64,000 nucleotides of DNA, from positions 6,448,001 to 6,512,000 of the forward strand of contig JAJUBI010000001.1 of assembly GCA_022419385.1 (NCBI GenBank), given 5' to 3'. The notes beneath the pieces are model-generated. The model was not told the origin of the DNA, did not search any database, and was given only the letters and a program-made list of their open reading frames with translations. Source of the stretch: Paraconiothyrium sp. Pb-2020 (lineage: Eukaryota > Ascomycota > Dothideomycetes > Pleosporales > Didymosphaeriaceae). Position numbers and translations under genes: made by a program. Shown piece by piece: positions 46,861-59,004 of this stretch (within the stretch, counting starts at the first letter, position 1; every line of letters starts with the position of its first letter).

Positions 46861-49800
46861 AGAGTTTCAATATTTGGGTAGAGTAAGACAGAAGTGTGCG
46901 AAGAAAGGAATGTGAGGGCTCTTCAAGAGTCGAAGATTTATATTAAGTCTGATTTGATGTAGTAATTTAAATAATGATCTGACAGTAAACGGCGGCCCGC
47001 TAAGGCAAAACACTGCACTGAGATCGTTGAAGAAAACACCACACCAGGGCATAGCGAGCTGACTCGATGCATTTCGGTGATATAGACGACACACATCGCA
47101 AGTCAATTATTGCTGAAGGATTCTTCAGGAGATTGATGTCCATAAAGCTGGTTCCAAACAAGCGTAGATGTTGTATATACACTGCGACAACACGTAGCTA
47201 CCTCTTTCCCGAAATATAGAATGGACCATACAGTCGTGTATACCCTTGCTTTTTCTCTACTTCTGAAGCAACAGACAAAGGGGGTTCACATGGATTCATG
47301 TGCGTCTCATTTGTCCAAGCGATCGAAAGGATGTGTGCGTGAGAGGAAAGGGACAAGTTGAAGAATTCAAACGCATCAAAATGTAAGTTCACATCCTGGA
47401 GAGCGCCTACAGCAAGCCACACATCTCATTCAAGCGTTCCTTTCGTCCAAGCAGAAGGATCGCGAAGCCCACTTTGAATCCCGATACCTTCGATTCTGAT
47501 CAGTGACAAGAAGAACCGTCGAGAAGCGTGGAAAGACCATCAGGGCCGTCTTAAGCGCAGTGTCTGGCACATATAGCCGTCCACTCTGGTATTCTCTCGA
47601 GGTTCACCAGCATACTTTTCGTCCACTTTGGCTCCGTTAATATATTAGTTGGCATATCGTGGAAGCCGCCTCCTGTTCTGTTGAGGTAGAAAGCAAGCAT
47701 GAAGACTCATGGTGGGATTGGCGATGCTTTGGATCCCGCCGTCCTGGTCACATGAAGGATCGACATTGGTAGTTGTTGAGATGCCATGCAGCACGCCATG
47801 CCTCCCTGGCTTTTGATTTTTGATAAATTTGCGAGAAACTTTCGCTCCTTGAAATCAGCCGGCTATGACTTCTTAGAGCCTATGGGGAGACAAGATATCA
47901 AGTGGCATTAACTAAAACTTGATGAAGCAATGCAGGCGGTAGCGTTTGGGGAGCTTGCGCGGCGCAACATTTGATTTCGTCCAAGTCTTTTCGTAGCAAG
48001 AAACCGATCCGGCAGCCCCATGGATCCAAACATACTTCGTTTTTGGTTAAGTAGCGATCAAGTGTAGAAGGCAAGGAAACCATGTGGGCCTAGAGGATAT
48101 ATCATATCCCTTCTATCGCTAGATCACTTGTGCATTAGAGGGGTCCGTACAACACGCCATAGTTCTTGTCTCGGAGGCCTTCGGCCAACAAAAGAGAAGT
48201 TAGCGCCACATGAGTTCTCCCCCATTGCTATGGCAGTAAGATCGGCAGGGCGACAGCGAACATAAGAATGACGAACGATATTTCATGGAACCCTCGACCA
48301 ACTGCTCGACTTTGACTCGGACACGAAGTTTTGAGAGAGCCAAGCGGCACACCATCAATCCGTCATCGCTAGCTTTCGATCGGACAGACAGAGCACAAAG
48401 CCACATAAGGCTCGATAGCATAGGATCTAGTCAGTCAGCTGGCATAACTATGTGTGATAGAAGGCGGAGTAGCATGATGATACAATCATGCGGCTTCCCT
48501 TCCTCCCCATGGTCTTTCCAGTCGGGACTTGGAACCGGTGCAACAGCCTAAGGATCGGCTCTGTCCATTTTAGTACAGCAAGGCGAATATTGTCGCCATA
48601 TGTGCTAAGCAAAACTTGATTTTGCGGTGGCCAGCACGGCACATGTGCTCGTGTCAATGGCATTTTGGAATGGACATGTAGGCACCCCATGATCTTGAGT
48701 TCGTTCGACTTTCATAAAGCTTCGAAAAAGCCTCCAGTAGCACAGCGAACACCATGAACTGGTACCAAGTCCATTGTGAAGAGGGGATAGAGTACAAAAC
48801 CGCATGCAGTATTGCTGGGAGGCTTTTGATCGATTAGCACGGTATGTGCGTGCGTGTGCGCGAGCGAAGTCATGATTAGGATCAGGAGGGTTTTATACCT
48901 TTGTCGCGCCCACATGACGGACGAATGAGCCCGTAATTGCACCAGCAGAAACACGGCGCCATGGAGGTTCCCGAGCACGCTTTAAGTATATGCAGAGGAA
49001 GCCTGGTCAGGGGCGGGCAGAGCGCACTAGCACATGCCGTCTCCTAATCGTCCTTTTTTTGATCGATGGAGGCCCTGTCGAACAAGCGTGGTACTTCTGC
49101 CGAGCGTTTTGCATATTGTCCGCCAGCGCACATTATCACTCAAAAAGAATGGTTTCCAGCTCGAGCACCACCCCATCGTTCCTTCCTCGGGCCATTTTAG
49201 TACAGCCAGAGCGAGCTTGGCCCCCCACATATACGTGCAACTTCGGGGTGTTGGTAACTTGAGGAGGGCAACGTGTAAAGGAGCAGAGAGAACTGTCGCA
49301 AGGCCTCATACCATGCACCTGCGCCAGGGCCCGCCCTAATCCTGAAGAAGTGTTTCGATAGAGGACCCCGCGCACCCGCGCTTCAAGTCCATCAATACCA
49401 TTTGGAGAAACCAGATAGCCCGCCATGGCCTCGCTGGGTGGCCTTTTGGGACAGCCAGAGCGAGCTCGACGGAACATGTATTGGCTGGTATAGCTGCTTT
49501 GTGGCGCACTGAGGAAATGTGTGTAGACGAGGCATTCCGGTCACTTCACAGAGATTTTTGAAAGAGGGATTCTCCTCCCTCCCCCATAATAAGTCGAAGC
49601 AGGTAGGCTTTGGAACGCAAGGGCCGCACGCCATACGCCACCTTTCAGGATCCTTTGGGAGAGCCACAGCGAGCTCGGATCCCATACGCGGATAGCGACG
49701 TGCTTTTAGTCAAGTAGCAATGACTGACTTGTGTGTAGAGGAAGAACAAGCAGGGAACTTGAGAGGTTTTTTAACGCCTCGTCCACGCACATAACGACCT

Positions 49801-50250
49801 CATTAGGGTCTTTTGGAGAGCGAAGCAGCACCTCATGGAACGGTCCAGGAGCGTTTTGATTCGACAGACGGAGTGGGGCACCACATGCACCAGCAGTGGG
49901 ATTGCCTTGGTTCAGGCGAGGACAGAAGGTAAGGGAGCAAAGAGTAATAGTTGAGACGCTTTCCAGACCACTCGCCAGCTCGCATAAATCCGGATATTGT
50001 AGTCTGTAGTGAGCACAAACAGCACACCATATCGATCTCTTCAGCAAGTTTTAGTCTCCAGGGACAAGAGCCCAGCACCACATGATAAGATCTCTCGAGT
50101 CTTTTAGTCGACTTGCGAGAGTAGAGTGTGAAGAAGAGGGCAAAGGGAGTTCGAGCGCTCTTATATAGCGTGCTTGGACTGGTGGTACACGAGATGAAGT
50201 GCAACAGATGGAGGTCCCCACTCGCTCGCTCGAACCACAAAAGTCCATTC
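46861..50250 (-). repeat. Repeat block B: same box order as block A
   Basis: On the minus strand the clearest unit starts with TATATAA at 50161-50167, CTTCACAC at 50127-50134, CTAAAAG at 50102-50108, CATGTGG around 50080 and another ACTAAAAC at 50050-50056. Similar sets occur near 49704-49775, 49195-49310, 48891 (TATAAAA) and 46892-46942 (TATAAA with CACACTTC). The phrase AGCCAGAGCGAGCT or close variants follows TTTTAGTA near 49201 and TTTTGGGA near 49450, and AGCCACAGCGAGCT follows TTTGGGAG near 49660, showing shared ancestry at about 220-250 bp steps. The stretch between 47.4 and 48.1 kb is weak. No conserved protein frame links the units. Confidence 0.55.
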
Positions 50251-50343
50251 GTCTATATTAATAGTATCAAGCGCTAGGCGGAGTCCATCTATACGAACGC
50301 CGCAGCATATCATTACATCGTTCACTGTATACTCAAGATGAGC

Positions 50344-52377
50344 TCACGGCGGTGCATGCATCCGCTCGCCGGGCTCATCCTCTTCATATATCTTGACCTT
50401 CTCGGCGTACTCCCTGATATTAGAGTGTATCGTCTCTTCAATGAGTTCGCCCCTGCCACCGGCAACGCGCAGAATGAGATCGTTGAGGGAGGAACGGCCA
50501 AGGATATCGACGTGATCGCCTGTGCAGTCAATTAGGAAGACTGCCAAATGAGAGAACGGAAAGACTTACCAGTGTTCGGTCCACCTCGCGGACTAAACCG
50601 GTCCGGCTCGTGCGGCATCTCGTAAGTTGTGATCTTGACACCCGCTGGATTGTACCTCTTCATCTTCCATCCCTTTGCACACATGTACCCGCTACTTAGC
50701 AGATTCACCGTGCCGTCGCCCTCACCTAAGACCACACCATGATCAACCGGCCCACTAGCGAACGTCGTATCGAGTGTGATATTCAATTTGCTCAGCGGAT
50801 CATGGTCATCCCTATAGTAATACGCGCGCTCAGTGGGCTTGCCGATACCGTAGAAGCAATATATCTTCAGGCTCGGTGCCAGCGGTAACCTTGTCTCGAG
50901 CGGATTGATCCACTTCGCAGGTATAAGCTGATTATCCTCGACCACGCGCTTGGTGTGGGCGACACCATGAGAGTAGCTCCTTTGCACCATCTCTTTGTAC
51001 CAATCTTCACTGTTCGAAAACAGATACGGGAAGCTTTCTTCAACAGTCAAATTCGTCTTTGTAAGAGTTGAGTTACTTTCTCGTGCAAAGCGGAGGAAGT
51101 TGCCATATGAGATGTTCTGACCCGGCTGGTCATCCGGCGCACCGGTGTGGTCGCCCCAAACAGCATTTCCACCCAGCGGAAGCATGGAGGAAATGCCAGG
51201 CATGGCGCGGAATATTTCTGCGCGTTCGTGGCGGCTGAGGAACTTTTCGAGGCCGTAAACCGCGAAGGCGTTGAGTTGGGCGGTATCTTTCATTTCGCCG
51301 GAGAGAACAGCGGGTAAGCCTTTTAGAGCGCCGAGCATGCACCCCGAGATGTTGATCCAAGAATCGATGTATGCTTCTACCCAGCCTGGACCACCGTTTC
51401 CGTGCCCTTCTGCTTCGACCCAGTGTAGGAAGTAGTATAGGACTTGAGAGCCCATGGAATGAGAGAGGAGAACGACTTTCTTGTTCTGAACACGGACTGC
51501 AATCTCAATGTGTGCTTTTAAGCGGGTGAAGTACTGATCGCGTTTCTCATAATTCATGTAGGTCATACGCCAGTCATATGCGGCCGTAAAGGCGTTTGTG
51601 GGGTCATACCCAATGGTCGCTAGGTTCTCGAGGATTTTATTCCAGATCCAGTAACCCGTGATGAAGAAGTCTGTAGCGTCGAAGCCCTGCGCAGCTCGCA
51701 GTTTGACACCTGGTGGATCTAATCCGGTCTTCGTGTCCAGCATGATATGCTTCTTCCAGCTTGCCTTGTCTAGGACGAGTGCCCGCATCATAGACCATGA
51801 GCCCCAAAGTCGCTTTCTGAAGTATTGACGCGATTCGTCCTCTGTACCCCACGATTCCAGGCCTGTGGATATGACGCCGGGTATCATGATGACAGGGTGC
51901 ACAGCCGATATACCCTGCGAGCGGGCGTGCAGACCCACGGCAAAGGAGTCGTAGTTCACGGCATCGCGTTCTTGCTTCTACTGAGTTGCGCAAATCAGCA
52001 CTCATATCCTCGTCGCTTCTGCTGTTGCGCCCTTCACGTACCTGCAATTGTTGCGCATCTCTCAAGAACCCCTGCGGAAGCGCATCCAGGATACTATCCA
52101 GGTTGACACCCTCCAAACTGCTCAAATCGATCATGTCATTGCTGCCCGCGAAGAATGCCGCCGCCATCACCCCGGCCAAACCTCCGAGCGTAAATATCCA
52201 AAAGTTCTTCTTCTTTCCATTTTTGCCCTTGGCCCCCTTCTTCAACGTGTGCAGTTTCTCCGCCGTGATAACGCGGAGGTTCGCGGGACGGTCTGGATCG
52301 GGCGTAGGCTCGCGAGAGACATCGGGAGAGGAGTCGTCTTTGCTACCGCCGCCGAAGCGGCGTCTGAGGAATGACAT
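50344..52377 (-). CDS. LRO1: Phospholipid:diacylglycerol acyltransferase (PDAT)
   Basis: ER or lipid-droplet enzyme that moves an acyl chain from phospholipid to diacylglycerol, making triacylglycerol without acyl-CoA. Exons 52377-52042, 51977-50570 and 50519-50344 give 639 residues, normal for the family. A basic N-terminus precedes one membrane anchor (FWIFTLGGLAGVMAAAFFAG). The LCAT-like domain carries HPVIMIPGVISTGLESW, the lipase elbow SHSMGS with the catalytic Ser, GEGDGTVNLLSSGYMC (Asp region) and GDHVDILGRSSLNDL (His region) completed by the last exon. Both introns rejoin conserved sequence in phase. It is head-to-head with NAA30 across about 205 bp. Confidence 0.95.
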
Positions 52378-52582
52378 AGACTACGGTGAGGTTGAAAGAA
52401 GACCAGTTGGACCGAGCCATAAGATTGACCACGAGGTTGTGCGCAGCTAAATTAGCGGATCACCGCGCATGTGAAAGCCCGTCGGAGGGGAGTTTTAGGG
52501 GCGCGTCATAGCTTCGGAAAGCGCCAAAGCTTAAACCGACGCCGTTCCGATCACCCCACCTTAACTTCAACGACAACCCTCA
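52378..52582. promoter_or_regulatory. Divergent PDAT/NAA30 promoter
   Basis: A 205-bp spacer separates two head-to-head start codons, so the promoters must overlap. No specific factor site was identified. Confidence 0.6.
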
Positions 52583-53276
52583 ATGGGCGACGACACGGAT
52601 GTGAAGGAGAAGGATGGCGATGCGCTGCAGTATGTGCAGTACGATGGATCGAAGGAGGAGACGTACCTGCCTGCGATTCGGCAGCTGATCTCCAAGGACC
52701 TCTCGGAACCCTACAGCATCTATGTCTATCGATACTTTCTATATCAATGGGGGGATCTGTGCTATATGGTATGTTTCTTGCTCTTGGAGATCTAAAACAG
52801 TTCTGCTAACATGGCGTCAGGCACTAGACAGCGAGAACGAGCTCATCGGCGTCGTGGTTTGCAAGCTTGAGCCCCACCGCAGCGGCCCTTTCCGAGGCTA
52901 CATCGCCATGCTCGCCGTTCGCGAAACGTACCGCGGGAAAGGAATCGCTACGAAGCTTGTGTGCATGGCTATCGATGCCATGGCCGCTCGCGATGCCGAT
53001 GAGATCGTGCTCGAAACCGAGGTCACAAATCAGGCATCACTCAAGCTGTACGAACGTCTGGGCTTCCTGAGAAGCAAGCGTCTGCACAGATATTACCTCA
53101 ACGGAAATGCGGCGTTTAGATTGATTCTCTATATGAAAGAAGGCACCGCGCTGAAAAGACCGCCGGGAACGGAGACGGCACCGGAAGGGCAGATGATGGC
53201 CGGACTGCCGAAGATGGAGGAGTACAGGGGATTTGCCCAGGATGCGGTAGTGGGAGAACAGGCTTCCGTGACTTGA
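52583..53276 (+). CDS. NAA30: N-alpha-acetyltransferase 30 (NatC catalytic subunit)
   Basis: Co-translational acetylation of protein N-termini of the Met-hydrophobic type, on the ribosome, as part of NatC (yeast MAK3). Exons 52583-52768 and 52821-53276 give 213 residues. The N-terminal half has SEPYSIYVYRYFLYQWGDLC, characteristic of MAK3. After the intron come the GNAT acetyl-CoA loop RGKGIATKLV, the ETEVTNQASLKLYERLGF block and RLHRYYLNGNAAFRL. The C-terminal 45 residues are variable. The phase-0 intron (GTATGT donor) joins LCYM to ALDSENELIG. Confidence 0.94.
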
Positions 53277-53550
53277 AAGAACAACATTGTATGAAGCGGA
53301 TATAAGTCAACGACTGACCACCATCAAGTCATTGGAGGGACAATAGAAAGACAGGAAGAGCCTCTGACGCCGTGCCACATGACGACATCAACGACCGTAT
53401 TGAAATTATTGACGTCTGATGAAGAATGATGCGGAGTAGCGTATTAAGTGGAGGAACACATCTAACTCTCCCACGAAGTGACATTTGACAATCACATGAT
53501 CGAAGTACATCTATGGTGCATCTATCGCTCATCTCGTTCCTTCCGAGCTC

Positions 53551-55550
53551 ATTGATCCTATAAAAACTGTCTCGAGATTTCCATTACCTGTGCTCCTTAC
53601 GCTCGTCCAACATCATTTACGAAACAAAACTTGTGTGGAAGAAAGTCATGTGCGTCTTGCGCTCCCCATTACTCCAAAAACATGATGGACGCGCAGCGAT
53701 GGCGAGGCTCTCAAAATCCGGCTCAAACTTCTCATGGGACTGCGTCGAAACTCTCTGACAACATGTGCTATGACTGCGGGCATTTGTCCCTTCGCGACCA
53801 ACGACCACCAAAACGAAGATGTAAACCACACATGAGAAGGAGGTGGCTGATGGCTCTGCCACACACATGAGCTTGAAAAAACACTGATTCGCTTCATGTG
53901 CGACCTGGTCATTGACTCAAAACCATTCTCCAAATTTCCATGTCGTCATTCAGAGGCACTAAAAACCGAATTTGCGGGATACATGTACAATTGGCGCATT
54001 CGTCAGCTCCTAAAACAGACAGTGTCCGTCTTGATGCCGCGTGGCTCTTCATAGCTTCACCCCTCACCTTGGCATGCTTTGAGCTTCTCTAAAACGCAAG
54101 CAACATGAAGCTACGACCGTGAGAGGCTGTCTTACGAAGAGTGAATCTGTCAAAATGTTGAAAAGGCCTTTCATGCGGACGGGTGTTTGTGAGACTTTCA
54201 TGTATGCGCTCAATATTTCTGGATTGTACGACCTAGGTACGGTCAACGATGCGTAGAAAACCCAGCCGGATGTGTCTCTTCTCCTGTACACTTCTATTCT
54301 CCTGAGGGACACAGAACAATGTGCTTTCCTTCTTGCAGATATTAATAGCTGACCCACCAAACGCATGCTCCCCTGCCACTGAGTGGTTAGAAGCTGGCCA
54401 ATTACCGATTGATGTCTCTCCTGTGTCTGTGTGCTTCCTAGAGAATTAGAGAGTATCTTTGATGGGCACCTTCTTCAAAGTACAGGGCATATTCGGTGTG
54501 TCTCCACTCTGGAACAAGCTCGTTGCTCTTGTAGCTATGGGCGTGGTGAAGCTGTCCCTTGACAATTCTGAGTCATCGTCTATAATACGCCATATCGGAT
54601 CTGGTGTTCGTGTATCCGGTGCAATTTCAAGCAATGCATGTATAAAACCTTGTCCACACCTCCATTTGCTTGCACGTTCCCACCGCTGCTGGAGATGTTA
54701 AAAGCCGGGAAGTGCAAGACGCATGTGCCTCTTCTACTTCTAAATCACTAAAAGCGAAGACAAATATTTCCATGTGTCTCTTTCGTCTTTCGAAGAAACA
54801 CTGCAAAATGCCCCATGGGCTTCTTCTCAAGGATCATGATGTTTGCGCCAATATGCAATGCGCTGCTCTCAAGACGTAACATCAGGAAAGTATCTCTGTT
54901 GAAGTGCGTCCATGGGCAAGTCTAATGTGATCTAAAACACCAAGAAAGAAGAGTCCATGCGAAGGAAGCGCCTTGCAGAGATAAAATTGAGTGGCACTCT
55001 AGTTCTCCTTCCGACCCTCTGCGGCCTACGAAGTCTACCATATAAATCCCATATACTCATTTCTATCTTCTGCTCACACTTGTCCCATGCTGAAATCAAA
55101 CAACGAGATGACATGGCCATGTGGGCTCGGGCACCTATTGTCTCTCGAATAGTGTGGAAGTGGAGCTGATGGGGCACGAACTTCGAGAATTGAGTCGATA
55201 TAAGACAATACGGCTGCGCTTCCCCAAAGTTGAATGACCGAGCCATCATGGTTGCAAAGCTTCTACAGTTCGGCTGTAGCGTTACATGTGGCCTGCATCC
55301 TTTAAAAAAGGGTACCGCAACAGAAATATGAGTGTCGCAAAACTGCCTTTTGCAACTTTTACAGCAAAAGTAGGCATGCACATATATGCAGAAAGAGATC
55401 TTTCGTGGCTCAATCCATTCATGAAATAACCAAAACCAACTTCTTTCTCCGATGGCTGGTATTGCAGACAGTATGAAGTCTGTGCACTTTCCTCCGCAGA
55501 CTTTCAGATTGTTACTACTCACTTCTTACATCTATGACTTGTCCAAAAAA
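53551..55550 (+). repeat. Repeat block C: same boxes in plus orientation
   Basis: TATAAAA or TATAAAT occurs at 53559-53565, 54641-54647 and 55041-55047. The last is followed 32 bp later by CTCACACTT, as in blocks A and B. CACTAAAA lies at 53957-53964 and 54746-54753, with CCTAAAA or TCTAAAA near 54008, 54090 and 54932. ACATGTG, CATGTGC or CATGGGC boxes recur every 60-120 bp (for example 53647, 53740, 54726, 54771). Units are more diverged than in block A and no common reading frame is apparent. Weak matches extend to about 55.9 kb. The 275 bp between NAA30 and this block holds nothing recognisable. Confidence 0.5.
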
Positions 55551-56224
55551 AGATTTAGGCCCACTAATGGCGCGCGATTTCCGGGGTTCTTGGTCAAATC
55601 CGACCATATGGGTACACTATCCTAAAATCGGCCACAGCGAACACGGCATGAAAATATGGAACGATTTCTGCATGGATCTTTTACGGCCGAATTGTATTGC
55701 AACATTATCCATGGAGGTAGTAGGTTTTTCTGCACATTCATTGCCTTCCTGGAATCCTCAGAATTTTCCGAGTCTCGCCGTATCCAGCAATCGATGTAGA
55801 CCAAATTCGCACTCATGCTCTCATCTTCTTGTTCTTTCACGCAGTACACTTGTGGATGAAATTCAAAACAATGCAGAAACATGTGGGAGTGTGCTCCTTG
55901 AGTCGGGTAAATATCCACATGACTTCCGCGCCATTGTGTTTGGAACCTGGAAAGGCGAAGGCTTGAAGGCGTGGTGTGTGCTACTTCAATATACCTGTTA
56001 CGCCATCAACCCTATGATCAACATTATATGAAGAGAGCTCCACCCGCTGGGAGATCTTGGGGCTTGTCGTCTACCGTAAGACACTCTGCTAAGACCCATA
56101 GCCGGCATCATCATGTGTTTAGAAGTCAGTAACTCAACCCATATGTCCCTTTTTCTTTCCCATATCTGGGTATACGATATATCGTTAGTGCAAAGCATAA
56201 TTAGCAGTGGATCCACAAAAATAT
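55551..56224. other. Intergenic, possible fading edge of block C
   Basis: A 165-codon plus-strand frame begins at 55534 but has no domain. Treated as non-coding. Confidence 0.4.
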
Positions 56225-57112
56225 TCAATTGGTCAAGCATGTAATATACATCGGCCGAACAGTCGTAGAGTACAAATACAAAATACCCTCAAAATCCGAA
56301 TCAGACGGTGGATCCTCGTCCTCTAATAGTTCCCAAGCAGCGGGATTCATCACCTGTCCATGATACTGCTCATCGTTCTTTGCCGGCTCTTCCCACTCCA
56401 GATTAGTCGCCGTAAAGTAAACATCCTTCTGTTTCTTATATTGTCGATCCCAACCCTGAATGTAGTTATATCCTCCGTCTCCAGCGTTTTCGTCGTAGTA
56501 GTGGAACACGTAGAGATCTATAAAGACTCTGAGACCTTCCCATCCACTTTGCAACACAGTAATGGGTCCTTTCCAATCACCGACACGGAAATAGGCCTTA
56601 TCCATGTCCCACAAGACGATATCGACGGATTCCACGTTTGGAAATGAGGACTTCAAGTTGAGCAACGCCTCCGTGATCATCTTTGCACACTCTTTGCCTT
56701 TGTCATCCCAGAAACCCTCGTCAACTGTTGGCGAGGAAGGCTTTTCATCAGCACTAGTGTCGGTTTCGTAGACATCTTGTGTCTGTATCAACTCGACTGC
56801 AATACATTTTGTGCCAAGCCTGCGTTGATGAGATACGTGGTCCGTGTTTGTATCGATGGTCTTTTCGCCCTTGATATATTGCGATGGTTCCTGAATGGGA
56901 ATGACTATCTTGTGATCTTTGTAGATAAGACACTGTAGCTCTTCCGTAATTTGTGTGTGGACGTAGAGAAGTGGTGCGGATGTTGAGGTGTACACGGCCC
57001 GTTCGGCGTGGATATTGCTATGTTTGGGAATATCGAGATCTTCGAATGCTAAGTCGTAGATGATGTCGCGGATCTCTCTTGGGAGATCAAAGAAAGTAGC
57101 CCCGTTCGCCAT
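56225..57112 (-). CDS. Uncharacterised fungal protein with F-box-like/2EXR-type N-terminus
   Basis: Intronless frame of 295 residues. The start FFDLPREIRDIIYDLAFEDL is the LPxExRxxIYxxA motif of a large family of fungal proteins often labelled F-box-like or 2EXR. After it comes a conserved-looking hydrophobic VYTSTSAPLLYVHTQITEEL block, then a long acidic region and a final YLYSTTVRPMYITC. If the motif acts as an F-box, the protein would be a substrate adaptor of an SCF ubiquitin ligase, but no substrate-binding repeats are present. Coding is supported by length and family resemblance. Confidence 0.72.
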   Translation of the reverse strand: MANGATFFDLPREIRDIIYDLAFEDLDIPKHSNIHAERAVYTSTSAPLLYVHTQITEELQCLIYKDHKIVIPIQEPSQYIKGEKTIDTNTDHVSHQRRLGTKCIAVELIQTQDVYETDTSADEKPSSPTVDEGFWDDKGKECAKMITEALLNLKSSFPNVESVDIVLWDMDKAYFRVGDWKGPITVLQSGWEGLRVFIDLYVFHYYDENAGDGGYNYIQGWDRQYKKQKDVYFTATNLEWEEPAKNDEQYHGQVMNPAAWELLEDEDPPSDSDFEGILYLYSTTVRPMYITCLTN

Positions 57113-57617
57113 GGTGTCGGGCTATCATTTGAACGCAGACGGTGGGTTCTCGTGTTCATCTTAATGAGATGTTCAATGCACCAGGCACCTTATACCCCTC
57201 TTTTATCGAAACGTCCGTGCGCAAGGCATCAATAAGCCCCGACTAGGCAACCGCGCTATTCGTTTAGCAGCTGCATATGTAGTAGTACAAGATCTAAACC
57301 TGTACGGGCTAGGAAAATGTCCGGGTCTTGATGCTAACACTTTAATTCTTGTTCAAATTTTCAGCTGCTCGGTGCTTAAAATTGGTTTGGCTGCGCGACT
57401 TGGTACGTCGTAGGCAAGGGTTTCTGGAAGGAATACACTGGCCATTATTACTATTATGCAATCGTAACCCATATTGTTGTTCATTTTGTTTTTCGCATGT
57501 CGGACACAATGCGCATCGATAGTTCATCAAGTACCATGTTGTACCATGTTCAACGTACTAAGATATTCTCCTATATTCTTGAATATTGGAGGTACCGACT
57601 AGTCGATTGCCAATTTT
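57113..57617. other. Intergenic, no gene seen
   Basis: AT-rich spacer with a twice-repeated GTACCATGTT near 57531-57551. No supported gene. Confidence 0.45.
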
Positions 57618-59004
57618 CTACCAATCTTTGCCATGTTCCGCTCTGTTGACAGGATCCCATGACTTTACTTCTATCTCCGTCGTCTGTTGTATTTCCATCC
57701 TCGGTCCGATAGACGAACCAGGCTTGTCATTTGCAGACGTCGCATTCGATGACACGATTTCTTCGGAGCTTCCGTGATAAGAGAAATTCGTGATCGGGTA
57801 TTTGTCTTTGGGTCCGCTCTGCAGTTCGATGTGTCCACTTCCCCCACGCGGGCCGTACTTATTTTCGTAACTATTCCCCGTCGTCTTGACCCATCGAGAT
57901 GCGGTGAAAAGAGGTTTGATACACGGTGCGTTCACGCATAAGACGGCGACAAACTTTTTATCGTTACGTTAGTGGTGGTGCGTATCTTAGATCGTGGGCC
58001 ACGTACCATTTCTCGGATGGCCCATATCGCTAGGGTGGACATGCGGTTGATATCTCCCAGGGTCAGGACCAGGCGAATAATTGAGACGATAAAAACGAAG
58101 AGTCCAGAGCAGAGCAGTGCTGCGATGAGGATCTTTCTATTCCATGGAATATTGACCTTGAGTATGATAGGTAAAGGGATGCAAAAAAGCATCAGGTCAG
58201 TCCTAACCATTTTAAGTTTGGAATCTCACACTGCGCCGATGATTGTATAATACTTACAATTCATTTGACAGTTCCGTTACTATGTAATACACTCGACTCG
58301 TGGTGCAAGATTCTGATTAGTGGTCAGCAACAGGTATTAGGGTTGGAATCCGGTGTTTCTGACCCCCGGGGTCTGGATAGACCTGCCATGTCTTTCGTAT
58401 TGGAAGACAGCGCAAACTGGTGACAAATATTATCGTAACGTAGAATATGCCACAAACAAACGAAGTCCCTTTCACCAGCTTCTGCTGCCATAGACCTAGC
58501 CTTTTGTGCATTAATTAGATTTCTCATCGTTTGCGCGACAGTCGAAACTTACGTGAAACGATGATAGAGGAAGAGCACTTGTCCCTTCATCGCCCATAAT
58601 CCAGTCGCGTATATGTAAAGGGCGGCAAGAATCGCTTTCGAACCCTCTTCCATGGGTTTGATCTGTGCTGGTGTGAGAGCTGCCCGCTGCTCGTCCGTTA
58701 AACCGACGTTGCTGCCTCGAGGCCCTGAACTTGCGATAAGCATCCGAACACGAAGCCATACCCGAACGCTTACGTTGTACCAACGTGGTTACAAAGACAC
58801 CAGTGTAGCAAGCCTCCAGCCATAAGTTAACAGGTTACTAAGAGGCTACGTTGCCAGGTTTCAACTTACGCCTGCCAAAAGCACCAAGTAGTCGTCGCCT
58901 TGCCATCTCCAGCCAACGATTCGAGCCCGAGCATAGATTCTTAACAGGATGACTGCCATTCCTATCGCCCATTCTACCCAGCCTTCCCGAACCTGTGAAT
59001 CCAT
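57618..59004 (-). CDS. PTH11-type rhodopsin-domain membrane receptor
   Basis: Seven-helix fungal integral membrane protein of the rhodopsin-like/PTH11 group, candidate surface receptors. Seven exons (59004-58870, 58813-58774, 58724-58553, 58500-58364, 58312-58258, 58202-58007, 57953-57618) join with matching phases to 356 residues. Landmarks in order are RIYARARIVGWRWQGDDYLV, GSKAILAALYIYATGLWAMK, SLRCLPIRKTWQVYPDPG, ESCTTSRVYYIVTELSNEL, TDLMLFCIPLPIILKV and a hydrophilic tail of about 100 residues. The 40-nt second exon and several short introns are typical of this family. The ATG at 59004 gives a short extracellular start before helix 1. A longer N-terminus from the frame at 59031-59432 is possible but unproven. 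No CFEM domain is present. Ligand unknown. Confidence 0.85.

Noticed and set aside
49136..49477. Minus-strand frames in block B that start with ATG at the CATGTGG boxes
   Set aside because: They differ in length and frame between units; the DNA boxes are conserved rather than the peptides.
33271..55550. Repeat blocks as a known transposon
   Set aside because: No transposase, reverse transcriptase, terminal repeats or target duplications were recognised in or around the blocks.
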